Positions 32,395 through 41,202 are shown, counted from the stretch's first letter. The stretch: 60,018 bases of DNA from Micromonospora cabrerizensis (GCF_022230955.1 NZ_JAKKFI010000014.1:1-60018), one strand, 5' to 3'. Notes: a model not told the origin generated them from the sequence alone. Translations and numbers: made by a program.

Positions 32395-33597
32395 TCATTT
32401 CTGGAAGCGGTGTGGGTGCGGCCGTTCGGGAGGGTTCTCCCGGGCGCGCATCGTGTCGGAGACGGCAATGCAGCCAAGGACGACGGCGGCGACGACGGCC
32501 GCCGCCAGTGGCGGTAGGAGCACCATGGCCGGCGCGACGCCGACGAGCACCAGCGCGCCGATCGTCCGGGAACGGGACACCCGGTCGAACACGGCGTGTT
32601 CGGCCAGGGCTCGCCCGACCAGGAACAGTATCGGTCCGCCGATGATCACGAAGATCCACGCCGCGTCGGTGCGTCCGAACGGGTGATCGATCACGATCTC
32701 GTACCCCACGGCGACGGCCACGATGCCGGCGACCATGAGGACGTGAGCGAGAAACGCCTCCCGGACGAGGCGGGCGGGCCCGACGGAGACTCTGATCGCT
32801 TCGGGCAACAACTGGCCCGCCTTGAAGAGGTAGACCCGAAACAGCAGCACGGTCGTGACGAACGAGACCGCGAAGGCCGCCGCGGCCCCGCCCTCGCGAA
32901 AGGATGTGTCGCTGTAGGCCGATCCCGTCGTCAGAATCAACTCGCCGAGAGCAATGATGAAGAACTGCCGGTAGCGCTCCGACAGATACTCGGCCAGGAC
33001 CGGCCACTGACGTTGGGCGGGGCGGGTCCACGGCGCGGGGTAGAACAGCAGCAGCGCCGCGCAGTCGATGGCGATCGCGAGCGTCCACAACACCCCGCGC
33101 GCCGGGCCCGAGACGATCGCTCCGACGATCCACGGCACGGCGGACACCAGGAACCAGAGGAACACGCCACCCGCTCGCCGCTGAGCTTCGTGGCCGCGCA
33201 GCGCCGGCACGATGACCAGCCCACGAAAGACGTGGACCGCGACGTACGCGCCAGCGAAGGCCAGACTCCGGTCGCCGAACGCCCGCGGCACCGCAACCGC
33301 CATCATCAGGGCGCCGAGCATGGCCGCGTAGACCAACAACTGAAGCTGCGTTCGTTGCGGATCATAGAGATCGGTGACCCAGGCCGTGACGAACCAGAGC
33401 ACCATGAAAGCCAGCAGCAACAACAGCGTCTCACCGGCCTCGACCAGGACCGTTCGCCGCTCGGTGAGGTCCTCGACCAGCCGGTGGGAGACCCGGTTGA
33501 GGGCAAAGATGAAGACCAGGTCGAAGAAGAGTTCCAGAAGACTCGGTCGCTGCGGTTGCCCCGGCTTACGCAGCAGCTCCGCTGCCCTTGTCGACAT
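32395..33597 (-). CDS. Low-temperature-requirement A (LtrA)-family membrane protein
   Basis: A 400-residue polytopic membrane protein. The family's N-terminal signature is present as LLELFFDLVFIFALNRVSHR, followed by many hydrophobic helices (about 10-12 predicted) with conserved R/H/E residues near membrane centres (YRQFFIIALGELILTTGSA). LtrA proteins are widespread and poorly understood; growth at low temperature in Listeria gave the name, and a transport or receptor role is suspected. ATG at 33597 starts at the family start. It is 80 bases upstream of the MerR gene on the same strand, with the MerR operator between. Confidence 0.88.
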   Translation of the reverse strand: MSTRAAELLRKPGQPQRPSLLELFFDLVFIFALNRVSHRLVEDLTERRTVLVEAGETLLLLLAFMVLWFVTAWVTDLYDPQRTQLQLLVYAAMLGALMMAVAVPRAFGDRSLAFAGAYVAVHVFRGLVIVPALRGHEAQRRAGGVFLWFLVSAVPWIVGAIVSGPARGVLWTLAIAIDCAALLLFYPAPWTRPAQRQWPVLAEYLSERYRQFFIIALGELILTTGSAYSDTSFREGGAAAAFAVSFVTTVLLFRVYLFKAGQLLPEAIRVSVGPARLVREAFLAHVLMVAGIVAVAVGYEIVIDHPFGRTDAAWIFVIIGGPILFLVGRALAEHAVFDRVSRSRTIGALVLVGVAPAMVLLPPLAAAVVAAVVLGCIAVSDTMRARENPPERPHPHRFQK

Positions 33598-33751
33598 GGG
33601 CCGCCCGTTTCTGCCGGCTTGCCTATCTGGGTATTGGTACCACGCCGGACGGACAGTCGAGTCGATACCGGACGAATGCCGGCATCACGTTCTCCGCCGG
33701 GTAAGCGTGCCGGCCGTGCCAGCGGCGGCCGCAGACCCTCCTCGCTGGCGA

Positions 33752-33787
33752 CACCACGTCATGACGAGATGTGACGTGGTGTCACTG
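33752..33787. promoter_or_regulatory. Long inverted repeat upstream of the kinase-regulator operon
   Basis: CACCACGTCA (33752-33761), a 10-base spacer, then TGACGTGGTG (33772-33781) and TCACTG. The arms are perfect. The same layout (10-base arms, 10-base spacer, TCACTG tail) occurs at 40393-40428 upstream of the ABC-transporter operon. It is probably the binding site of the response regulator encoded at 34971-35573. Confidence 0.7.
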
Positions 33788-33819
33788 TCGCTGAGCTGGC
33801 CCGGCGGAATACTGAGGGA

Positions 33820-34974
33820 GTGACCGCGACCTCACTGCGCATCACCGAGTCGACGCAGAGACGGCTGCGCAGGCTCAGTCTCATCACCTCACTGCCGTTG
33901 GTCGTGCTCGCCGCGGCGGTCCTCCTGTACGCCGACACACACGCCTGGTGGCACCTCGTCATTCTGGCGCCGGGTGTCGTGGCGGCCCTGGTGGCCTTCG
34001 AACGGTGGACCGCGAACGACCTCGCCCGGGTCGCCCTGCCCTGCATGATCGTCACCGGAGCGGTCTGGCCACTCGGGGTGCTGCTCACCGGCAGCCCCAA
34101 CGCGTACTGGGGCTTCTGCTCCGTCGGTTCCCTCGCCCTGCGCGAGGTGCGGCGACGTCGTGCTCTGGCGGTGGCCGGGCTGATCATCTACGTCGCCGTC
34201 GTCGGGGCGGCGCGGCTTGCGGTGCAGCAGGACGACGTACGCGACGTCCTGGTCACCTACGTCCTCATCCCGACCGCCCTCACCACCCTCGTCATCGTCC
34301 TGACGGTGCTGGGCGAGCGGTTCTACGACCTCATCCGGGAACTGGAACAGACCCGGGAGCGCGAAGCCGAGCTGGCCGTCTTCCGGGAACGCGTCCGGTT
34401 CGCCAGCGACCTGCACGACATCCAGGGCCACACCCTGCACGTGGTCAAACTGAAGATCGCGCTCGCGCAGAAGCTGCTGCTCCGCGACGCCGGCCGGGCA
34501 GAAAAGGAGCTGCAGGAGACGTACGCCCTGGTCAGCGACACCATCGCCCAGACCAAGGAACTCGCGTACGCGCAACGGCGACTCAACCTCTCCGCGGAAC
34601 TCGAGAACGCGAAGAACCTGTTCGAGGCAGCCGGCATCCGGGTCCGGGTGACCCGGGAGGCCGAGGTCGACACCCGCGCCAGCGAGCTGCTCGGCCAGGT
34701 CCTGCGTGAGACGACCACCAACATCCTGCGGCACGCCCAGGCCACCCGGGTGCAGATCACCCTCGCCGAGTCGGGCATCAGCATCCTCAACGACGGCGTG
34801 AGCGGCGACAGCGTTCCCGAGCTCAGAGGGCTGTCCGCCCTGCGGCAACGGGTCGCCGCCGACGGAGGTGAACTGACCGTGGAACAGGCGAACGGCCAGT
34901 TCCTGACCGCCGTGACGCTCCCGCCCGCTCGGGTCGACGCGATCCCGGCGGCAACGCGGGAGGGACGTCGATGA
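33820..34974 (+). CDS. Membrane sensor histidine kinase (DesK-like, HisKA_3)
   Basis: A 384-residue kinase. About five N-terminal hydrophobic segments (residues 20-160: LPLVVLAAAVLLY, LVILAPGVVAALVAF, ALPCMIVTGAVW and so on) precede a coiled linker (LEQTREREAEL). The phosphorylation site is FASDLHDIQGHTLH (His about 200), and the ATPase domain has LRETTTNILRHAQATRVQIT and a short G-box region (ILNDGVSGDS, LSALRQRV). The ATPase domain is compact, as in DesK/LiaS-type kinases that respond to membrane state or cell-wall antibiotics. GTG at 33820 follows GAGGGA. The regulator gene overlaps by four bases (ATGA). Confidence 0.92.
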   Translation: MTATSLRITESTQRRLRRLSLITSLPLVVLAAAVLLYADTHAWWHLVILAPGVVAALVAFERWTANDLARVALPCMIVTGAVWPLGVLLTGSPNAYWGFCSVGSLALREVRRRRALAVAGLIIYVAVVGAARLAVQQDDVRDVLVTYVLIPTALTTLVIVLTVLGERFYDLIRELEQTREREAELAVFRERVRFASDLHDIQGHTLHVVKLKIALAQKLLLRDAGRAEKELQETYALVSDTIAQTKELAYAQRRLNLSAELENAKNLFEAAGIRVRVTREAEVDTRASELLGQVLRETTTNILRHAQATRVQITLAESGISILNDGVSGDSVPELRGLSALRQRVAADGGELTVEQANGQFLTAVTLPPARVDAIPAATREGRR

Positions 34975-35573
34975 TCACGATCGTGCTCGCTGACGACGAG
35001 GTGCTGCTCCGCAAGGCCCTGGCCGCACTGCTCCCCCTGGAGGGCGACATCACCGTCCTCGCCGAGGCGCAGGACGGCGAGTCGGCCGTCGAAGCCACCC
35101 TGCGGCACCAACCTGACGTGCTGGTCATCGACCTGGAGATGCCGGGCATGGACGGCCTCGACGCCGTCGCGCAGATCCACCGGACACTCCCCGAACAGGT
35201 GATCCTCATGCTGACCCGCCATGCCCGCCCCGGCGTGCTGCGCAAGGCGTTGAAGCTCGGTGTCCAGGGCTTCGTCAGCAAGTCCGCCGAGCCGGCGCAC
35301 ATCACCTCGGTCATCACCGGCCTGCACGCCGGCAAACGATGGATCGACCCGGACGTGTCCGCCCTCGCCGTCATCGACGACTGCCCGCTGACCGAGCGCG
35401 AACTCGACGTACTACGGGTGACCAGCGAGGGCTACTCGGTCGCCGACATCGCCGCCCGCCTGCACCTCGCGCAGGGCACCGTACGCAACTACCTCTCCAA
35501 CGCCATGCAGAAGACCCAGACCCGCACCCGCCACGAGGCGGCCCGCTACGCCCGCGAACACGACTGGCTCTGA
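34971..35573 (+). CDS. NarL/DesR-type response regulator
   Basis: A 200-residue regulator. The receiver has Asp9-Asp10 (VLADDEVLLRKALAALL), phosphoacceptor Asp in LVIDLEMPGMDG (about 54), Thr/Ala in MLTRHARP and Lys in FVSKSAEP. The DNA-binding domain is LTERELDVLRVTSEGYSVAD through GTVRNYLSNAMQKTQTRTRH. This form (start LADDEVLLRKALAALL and end KTQTRTRHEAARYA) is usual in regulators of ABC-2 exporters in actinomycetes. Its own operon and the ABC operon 5 kb away share an inverted repeat, which is the likely binding site. Confidence 0.93.
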   Translation: MITIVLADDEVLLRKALAALLPLEGDITVLAEAQDGESAVEATLRHQPDVLVIDLEMPGMDGLDAVAQIHRTLPEQVILMLTRHARPGVLRKALKLGVQGFVSKSAEPAHITSVITGLHAGKRWIDPDVSALAVIDDCPLTERELDVLRVTSEGYSVADIAARLHLAQGTVRNYLSNAMQKTQTRTRHEAARYAREHDWL

Positions 35574-35703
35574 GCAACGGGCGTGACCATCACCGCCAGG
35601 GTTGCTTCTGCTCTCGGGGGGTACGCGCGTTCCGCCACGCGGGCGCCGTCGGATCAGCCGAGCGGGCCGGTGAGCCGCGTACATGCCGGGGGGCCGGTAC
35701 CGG

Positions 35704-37953
35704 ATGGATCAGCGGGAGGTGGTCGGGCGCGCCGGAGCTGACGGCGTGGTGGAGCTGCGGGTGCACGGGGTGTCCGCCACGGGTCCGGACGACCTGCTGG
35801 ATCGGCCGCACGTACAACAGGTGGCGGGTGACCGCAGGGGCGGTTTCTACCGACCGCGGCCGGACCAGTACGACAGCGACCACGCAGGCGGAGTCACCCT
35901 CGAGGCCTACCGCTGGAACAACCTGCCGGCCGGCACTGCGGTGCGAACGCTGTCGATGGTGATCCTGCTGCCGTTCATGCTGATCAACCTGGCCATCTGG
36001 ATGCGTCCGGCCGGGGCCGGGCCCGATCCGGTCTTCAAGGCCCTGTGCCGACTGTTCGCGCTCAGCCTGACCGGCATGTACGTGCTGAGCGCCGTGGGAA
36101 TCGCGCTGGATGTCATCGCCTGGAAGTGCATGTCCTCGCCCGAATGCGTGGCCGGGCGCAGTTGGCTGTCCTGGCTCGGGGGACGCCCGGCCGGACTGCG
36201 CCTGGCGGTGCTCGCGCTGGTGCCGGTTGCCGCCATCAGCCTGGTCTGGGCGATCAGCGCGCGTCCGGCGCTCCCCCTCCAGGCCTTCCGGACAGCCGAC
36301 CAGCCGAACCCGGCGCAGCAGCTCACCGCCGTCGGCCGGTGGGACAGCGAGCCGCTGGTCGGTCGGCTGCGCTCGATCCATGTCGCGGCGGCGTTTGTCA
36401 CGCTGGACCTCAGTCTGCTGGGTGCCCGGTCCGCACAGGGTCTGTCGGGCGGCACCCTGGCGCTGGCGGCTGCTTCCGTCCTTGTGCTGGTCACCTGTGT
36501 GGCACTGCTCTGCACTCCCCCGCTGACGGAGCGGACGGAATGGCGGCTGGACCGGGTGGCCAGCATGCTGCGCAGCTTCACCCTCGGCCTGACCGTCGTG
36601 GTCTGGGTGGACGTTCTGACCAGTTCCGGCTCCTGGCCGGAGGACAACGGGCTGCCCGGCTACAACCTGGCGGTCGTCGGGCTGTTCGTCGGGCAGGCGG
36701 TGCTCCTGGCGGCCCTGGGAGTGGTGCTGTTCCGGCACCGGAATCGACAGCCGGATGCCGCGCCTCTGCTCGGGTTCGGCGCCCTGGCGACCGCTGTCGC
36801 CGCGATCAGTCTGGCGGTCGCGTTCTCCGCCGAACTCGTCTATCGGGTGTCCGACGTCCTCAACAGGGGCGCGCCGACCGCGGACGCACTGATCACCAGT
36901 CCCCCGCGTGCGTGCGTCTGGGTGATCCTCGGTTTCTCGCTGGCGGTGCTGGCGACGCTGGCCGTCGGTGGCGTGGTGTCTCTGGCGTCACGACCGGGAC
37001 GGAGCCGTGCCGCAGCGTCGATCGTTGCCCGCGACTTCCCCGATGCGCCGGCCGATGCCAGGACGCGGTTGCGGCAGGTGCGCAGGACCATTGCCCGCGC
37101 CCGCTTCACCGAGAGGGTGGTGCCACTCGCGGTGCTCTACGCCTGCCTCGCCGGACTCGCCATGACGACCGTTGCGCTCGGCCTGCTGCCGACGCCTCCC
37201 AGCGAGCTGATCCAACGCTACGTGGGCCTGCCGGTCGGCTTCGTCAACTTCAGCATCGGTGTCGGCAGCTACCTGATCGCCGCCATCATCGTCGGCTTGA
37301 TCATCGGCGGGATCTTCGCCTACCGCACACCCGGGTTCCGTCGTTACGTGGGCGTGCTGTGGGACCTGGGCACCTTCTGGCCGAGAGATGCCCACCCGTT
37401 CGCGCCACCGTGCTACGCCGAACGGGCCGTCCCCGAACTGACCCGCCGGATCACCTACCTCGTCGACTCCGGCAACACGGTGGTGCTCACCGGGCACAGC
37501 CACGGCTCCGTCCTCCTCGCCGCGACCCTGCTGCAACTGCCGCCACGGGTCACCGACCGGGTCGCCCTGCTCACCCACGGCTCACCCCTGCGTCGGCTGT
37601 ACGCCCGGCTGTTTCCCGCCTACGTCAGCGACGAGGTGATCCACGAGATCGCCGAGCGGGTCGGCTGGCGGTGGGTGAACCTGTGGCGGGACACCGACCC
37701 CATCGGCGGCTCAGTCTTCCCGCCACAACAACCCGACGAGACGCCCACCGCAGTCGGTCGGATGGCACCGGTGGACCGACGGCTGTGCGATCCGTACGAC
37801 GTCGTCGCCCCGCCCGGCGACATCTTCCCGCCGCCGATCAGGGGACACTCACCCTGCGAGTCCGACCGGGCGTTCGACGCGGCGGTGCGTGAACTCGCCG
37901 ACCGCCTCCGCACTACCGGGGAAGCACGGCCGCCGCCACGACGACGTTGTTGA
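35704..37953 (+). CDS. Polytopic membrane protein with split alpha/beta-hydrolase signature
   Basis: A 749-residue protein. The N terminus (about 14-30) has VELRVHGVSATGPDDLL, reading like the first strand and oxyanion loop (H-G) of an alpha/beta hydrolase. About ten hydrophobic helices follow over residues 70-560 (for example LSMVILLPFMLINLAIWM, FSIGVGSYLIAAIIVGLIIG). The C-terminal ~170 residues return to hydrolase sequence: nucleophile elbow TGHSHGSVLLAATLLQ (G-H-S-H-G, Ser about 603), then LLTHGSPLRRLY, an Asp-rich loop (WRDTDPIGG) and a final His-containing region (RGHSPC). The membrane part appears inserted between the hydrolase strands. A lipase or esterase acting at the membrane is inferred. 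ATG at 35704 has GGGGGG upstream; ATG at 35683 is possible. Confidence 0.75.
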   Translation: MDQREVVGRAGADGVVELRVHGVSATGPDDLLDRPHVQQVAGDRRGGFYRPRPDQYDSDHAGGVTLEAYRWNNLPAGTAVRTLSMVILLPFMLINLAIWMRPAGAGPDPVFKALCRLFALSLTGMYVLSAVGIALDVIAWKCMSSPECVAGRSWLSWLGGRPAGLRLAVLALVPVAAISLVWAISARPALPLQAFRTADQPNPAQQLTAVGRWDSEPLVGRLRSIHVAAAFVTLDLSLLGARSAQGLSGGTLALAAASVLVLVTCVALLCTPPLTERTEWRLDRVASMLRSFTLGLTVVVWVDVLTSSGSWPEDNGLPGYNLAVVGLFVGQAVLLAALGVVLFRHRNRQPDAAPLLGFGALATAVAAISLAVAFSAELVYRVSDVLNRGAPTADALITSPPRACVWVILGFSLAVLATLAVGGVVSLASRPGRSRAAASIVARDFPDAPADARTRLRQVRRTIARARFTERVVPLAVLYACLAGLAMTTVALGLLPTPPSELIQRYVGLPVGFVNFSIGVGSYLIAAIIVGLIIGGIFAYRTPGFRRYVGVLWDLGTFWPRDAHPFAPPCYAERAVPELTRRITYLVDSGNTVVLTGHSHGSVLLAATLLQLPPRVTDRVALLTHGSPLRRLYARLFPAYVSDEVIHEIAERVGWRWVNLWRDTDPIGGSVFPPQQPDETPTAVGRMAPVDRRLCDPYDVVAPPGDIFPPPIRGHSPCESDRAFDAAVRELADRLRTTGEARPPPRRRC

Positions 37954-38641
37954 CGATCGTCGCGGTGACGGTGCGGGTGACCGCTTCGGCGGCGGCCCCG
38001 GCGCCCCAGTCGCCCCGTTCGAGGTCCTTGGCGCGGGTGATCACCGGAGTGGTCCAGGGGATCTCCCGGTCGAACTGGGGAAGCGTCCCGCTGCCCGAGA
38101 GCAGAGCGCCGAGAGCGGCCACCCGGGGTTGCGGTTCAACGCCGTCGACGAGCACGTCGCGAACGTCCCGGAGGAGGCCCGCCCGGCGTCCGGTCCCGCC
38201 GTCCTCGAGGACCTTCGTGGTGAACAGTCCCAGGGACTTGCGACTGGAACGGCGGATGTCGCCCCGTTCGACGAGTCGGTCGAGCACCGGGGCACGCAGC
38301 GTCGGCCCGATCGCCGCGAGCACGGTCTGGATGCCGCGCGGCTTCTCCGCGAGGTAGCCCCACGCGGATCGCAGGATGTCGTCCGACGGCGGGCGGTCCG
38401 CGACGGCCTCCACCCGCACCCCTCCCCGACCGGGAACGGTACGCACGTGCTCGCCGAGCCCGAGATCGGCGAGCACCGCCCCCGCGAGAACGTAGAAGAG
38501 CGTGTTCTCACCGGCGATGACCCCGGTGCCCCGGAAGCCGGCATCCGGCTGGAACAGGAGCAGCAGGAGATCCTCCGCCAGGGTCGGGGGCCCCGCCTCG
38601 GTACGGCGGTCGGTCTGGGGTTCCTCGGGTTGCTGAGCCAT
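37913..38641 (-). CDS. GPP34 (Golgi phosphoprotein 3-like) family protein
   Basis: A 242-residue cytosolic protein of the GPP34 fold. The family start TLAEDLLLLLFQPDAGFRGT is clear, followed by GAVLADLGLGEHV, PRGIQTVLAAIGPTLRAPVL and a helical end. Eukaryotic GPP34/Vps74 binds phosphoinositide; bacterial members are common in actinomycetes but their function is unknown. Their lipid-headgroup pocket is not assignable here. ATG at 38641 has GAGAGGTGGA just upstream. The gene's 3' end overlaps the hydrolase-like membrane gene tail-to-tail by 41 bases. It is downstream of the ABC genes by 65 bases and may be in their operon. Confidence 0.85.
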   Translation of the reverse strand: MAQQPEEPQTDRRTEAGPPTLAEDLLLLLFQPDAGFRGTGVIAGENTLFYVLAGAVLADLGLGEHVRTVPGRGGVRVEAVADRPPSDDILRSAWGYLAEKPRGIQTVLAAIGPTLRAPVLDRLVERGDIRRSSRKSLGLFTTKVLEDGGTGRRAGLLRDVRDVLVDGVEPQPRVAALGALLSGSGTLPQFDREIPWTTPVITRAKDLERGDWGAGAAAEAVTRTVTATIVNNVVVAAAVLPR

Positions 38642-38706
38642 CGGGTCCACCTCTCATCTCGTCGTTCTGTTCACGGTCGCCTGGTCGTGGTCGTCGCCGG
38701 CCTGGA

Positions 38707-39426
38707 TCACCGGCGGGGCTCCCAGCGGAAGAGCCTGGTGGCGAGGGCTATGGCGACAACGACCCAGCCGAACGTCGGTGCGAGCAGGAGGAGGGAGTCG
38801 GTCACGGCGACGCCGCCGTTCCAGGCGTTCACGGCCATCTCGGTGGCCGAGCCGCCGGGCAGCAGCCGCTTGAGCACGGTGAGGTCCTCGGTGCCGCTGA
38901 TGCCCACCCAACTGGACACGGCGACCACGCCGAGGGTGACGGGCAGAGTGGTGACCTGGGCGTGCTCGGGCGAGTTCGTCAGCCCCGCCGTGGCCAGCCC
39001 CAGGCCGATCATCATGGCCAGGGTCGCGAGGACCGCCACCACCAGCAGGACGACGTTGGCAGGCCCACCGGCGACCACGGCCAGTGCGGTCAGGATCGCG
39101 GTGACCTGGACCACGGCGAGGATCGTGACGGGCAGCAGCAGACCGGCGAGGATGCTGCGGTCACTCGCCACGGTGGATCGCAGCCGCTTGAGGAAGAGGT
39201 TCTGCCGCCGCGATGCCAGGGTGGTGACGGCCGTGGCGTAGAGCCCGAACGCGGCCACGGTGAACATCACGATCGCCGCGATGTAGCCGAGGCTGCCGAC
39301 AGCCGCGAAGGTCTCGTGCTGACGGACGAAGAGCGCGCTGACAGCCACCGGAACGATGAGGCTGGTGATCAGCACCAGCCGGTTCCGGAAGATCTGGATC
39401 AGCTCGCTGAGGGCGATGGGAAGCAT
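38707..39426 (-). CDS. ABC-2-type transporter permease
   Basis: A 239-residue membrane protein with six hydrophobic segments: LVLITSLIVPVAVSALFV, LGYIAAIVMFTVAAFGLYA, LLLPVTILAVVQVTAILTAL, VVLLVVAVLATLAMMIGLGL, VTLGVVAVSSWVG and LLLLAPTFGWVVVAIALATR. The layout and the cytoplasmic N-terminal helix (LSELIQIFRNR) fit ABC-2 exporters of drug or lantibiotic self-resistance type. The gene lies 45 bases behind the ATPase gene, so the two are surely one operon and form a homodimeric permease with two ATPases. Confidence 0.9.
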   Translation of the reverse strand: MLPIALSELIQIFRNRLVLITSLIVPVAVSALFVRQHETFAAVGSLGYIAAIVMFTVAAFGLYATAVTTLASRRQNLFLKRLRSTVASDRSILAGLLLPVTILAVVQVTAILTALAVVAGGPANVVLLVVAVLATLAMMIGLGLATAGLTNSPEHAQVTTLPVTLGVVAVSSWVGISGTEDLTVLKRLLPGGSATEMAVNAWNGGVAVTDSLLLLAPTFGWVVVAIALATRLFRWEPRR

Positions 39427-39471
39427 GGTGGGAGTTTCCTTTCGGGGAAACGAGTCGGTGGCCGGCGCCGG

Positions 39472-40353
39472 TCAGCTGCCGATGGCCCGGAAGACGTCGT
39501 CGAGCCGGGTCGGCCCGGCCTGGAGGTCCCGCAACTCCACGGCATGATCCTGCGCCCACCCGAGCAGGGTGTGCAGGTCCTTCTGCAGCCCGAAGGTCTC
39601 GACTACGACCTTCCCGTGGGCGTCGACGACCGCCTGCAACGGCAGCGCCGGTGCCACCGGCGGTAGCGAGAACCGGATGACGGCCGGAAGCGTGCGGGTC
39701 AGTTCGGAGACGGTGCCCTCCCGGTGGAAGGTGCCCTGGTGCATCAGCCCGATCCGGTCGGCGCGCTGCTGCGCCTCTTCCAGGTAGTGGGTGGTGAGCA
39801 CGATGGTGGCGCCGTTCTCGCGCAGCCGGTCCACCGTCGCCCACAGGGCGTCGCGGGACTGGATGTCCAGACCGGTGGTCGGCTCGTCCAGGAAGACCAG
39901 CTCGGGGGTCCCGTAGACGGCGGTGGCGAAGTCCAGTCGTCTCTTCTCACCGCCGGAGAGCTGGGACACCTTCCGACCCGACCTGCCGGTGAGGTCGACG
40001 ATGTCGAGCACCCGGTCGACGTCGTCCGTCCGCCGGGTGAGCCGGCCGATCAGGCGTACGGACTCGCGAACCGTGAGGTCCGGGGAGAAACCACTCTCCT
40101 GGAGCATGACGCCCACCCGGGGACGGACGACGCGCCGATCCCGTGGACTGTGCCCGAAGACCCGCACGGTTCCGGAGGTCGGCGTGCGGTGCCCCTCGAT
40201 GGTCTCCAGGGTCGAGGTCTTTCCCGCCCCGTTCGTGCCGATCAGCGCGTACAGCTCCCCGCGCCGTACCTCGAAGGAAAGATCCCGGACGGCGTGGAAG
40301 TCGCCGTAGGTGACGTTCAACCGTTCGACTTCGATGACAGGTGTGGTGGACAT
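39472..40353 (-). CDS. ABC-2-type transporter ATP-binding protein
   Basis: A 293-residue ATPase. Walker A is ALIGTNGAGKTSTLE, the Q-loop is VMLQESGF, the ABC signature is VSQLSGGEKRRLDFATAVYG, Walker B and D-loop are LVFLDEPTTGLD and the switch His is in TTHYLEEAQ. The form with SGGE-x-RRL and the C-terminal ~70-residue extension is that of DrrA/NatA-type exporters. ATG at 40353 is taken because the family start MSTTPVIEVERLNVTYG follows; upstream in-frame starts lie in the operator. There is no clear ribosome binding site. It is the first gene of the leftward operon, directly under the shared palindrome at 40393. Confidence 0.92.
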   Translation of the reverse strand: MSTTPVIEVERLNVTYGDFHAVRDLSFEVRRGELYALIGTNGAGKTSTLETIEGHRTPTSGTVRVFGHSPRDRRVVRPRVGVMLQESGFSPDLTVRESVRLIGRLTRRTDDVDRVLDIVDLTGRSGRKVSQLSGGEKRRLDFATAVYGTPELVFLDEPTTGLDIQSRDALWATVDRLRENGATIVLTTHYLEEAQQRADRIGLMHQGTFHREGTVSELTRTLPAVIRFSLPPVAPALPLQAVVDAHGKVVVETFGLQKDLHTLLGWAQDHAVELRDLQAGPTRLDDVFRAIGS

Positions 40354-40392
40354 GCACCAATGACACCGCCGGCCGGCCCGATCCGTCAGTGG

Positions 40393-40428
40393 CACCACGT
40401 CACCACCGCATGTGACGTGGCGTCACTG
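40393..40428. promoter_or_regulatory. Long inverted repeat upstream of the ABC operon
   Basis: CACCACGTCA (40393-40402), 10-base spacer, TGACGTGGCG (40413-40422) and TCACTG. It matches the site at 33752-33787 in arm sequence, spacer length and tail. The left flank CAGTGG extends the symmetry to about 42 bases. It is 40 bases before the ATPase start codon, so it should control the transporter operon. Confidence 0.75.
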
Positions 40429-40589
40429 GTCGCGACCGGTCCCGGCGTCGGCGGACGTGGCTCACCAGGGCCGGTTTCCCGTGGGCGGGGGAGCGTGTCC
40501 CCCCGCGGAGGGGATCGCTTCCGTTCCCGGATCGCCGACCGTGGAGGTAACAGAGCCGCGGCACCGCGGCCGGATCGGGGAGGACGACC

Positions 40590-41183
40590 ATGCGCAAGAC
40601 ACTCGGATGGGGCATCGCGGCGGCGACGATGCTGGTCGCGGCGGCGACGCCGGCCGGGGCCGCGAACCACCGGCCCGCCCAGGTGAGCGGATCAGCGGAG
40701 TTCGCTCTGCCGTACGGGCAGGACGGCGACGTGCGGTCGTTCGCCTTTGACGCCCGGTCGGCGCCCTACAGCCGACCGATCCCGCTGAAGGGCGGGGAGA
40801 AGGGTTCTCCCGCGGACGCCACGGGCACGGTGCGGGTCGCACACTGGCTGGCCACGGAGAACATCACCGTCCGCTTCGAAGCGGCGGTCGACTGCATGAT
40901 CACCAGCCCGGGTCACGCGACCCTGACCGGGGTCGTCACCCGCGCTGACGAGAAGGCCCGCGACTTCCTCGGCCAGCGGGTCGGTTTCAGCGTGCAGGAC
41001 GGCGGCCGTGGCCGGGACCGGGTCGGCTTCACCTGGTCGGCCAGCGCCGATCAGGACGAGGCAGGCGAGTGGGGTCCGTCCCGGATCGGCACCTGCCTCG
41101 CGCCGGCCGCTTTCGCCATGGTGACCCGCGGCAACTACACGGTGCGGCACGCCGAGCTGACCGCGCCGCCCGAGGGTCGCTGA
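40590..41183 (+). CDS. Secreted protein of unknown function
   Basis: A 197-residue exported protein. The signal peptide is MRKTLGWGIAAATMLVAAAT with cleavage after GAA near residue 24. The mature part is beta-rich (VRSFAFDARSAPYS, ATGTVRVAHWLATENITVRF, GFTWSASADQDEAGEWG). It has two Cys (about residues 97 and 171), likely a disulfide. No family is recognised. ATG at 40590 has GGGAGGA upstream. It is divergent from the ABC operon, and could be controlled in part by the same palindrome. Confidence 0.75.
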   Translation: MRKTLGWGIAAATMLVAAATPAGAANHRPAQVSGSAEFALPYGQDGDVRSFAFDARSAPYSRPIPLKGGEKGSPADATGTVRVAHWLATENITVRFEAAVDCMITSPGHATLTGVVTRADEKARDFLGQRVGFSVQDGGRGRDRVGFTWSASADQDEAGEWGPSRIGTCLAPAAFAMVTRGNYTVRHAELTAPPEGR

Positions 41184-41202
41184 CCACCACCGCGTTGTGA
41201 CA

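Noticed and set aside
33759..34187. A 142-codon minus-strand open frame over the start of the second kinase gene
   Set aside because: It lies opposite the kinase membrane region and the inverted repeat, with no features of its own.
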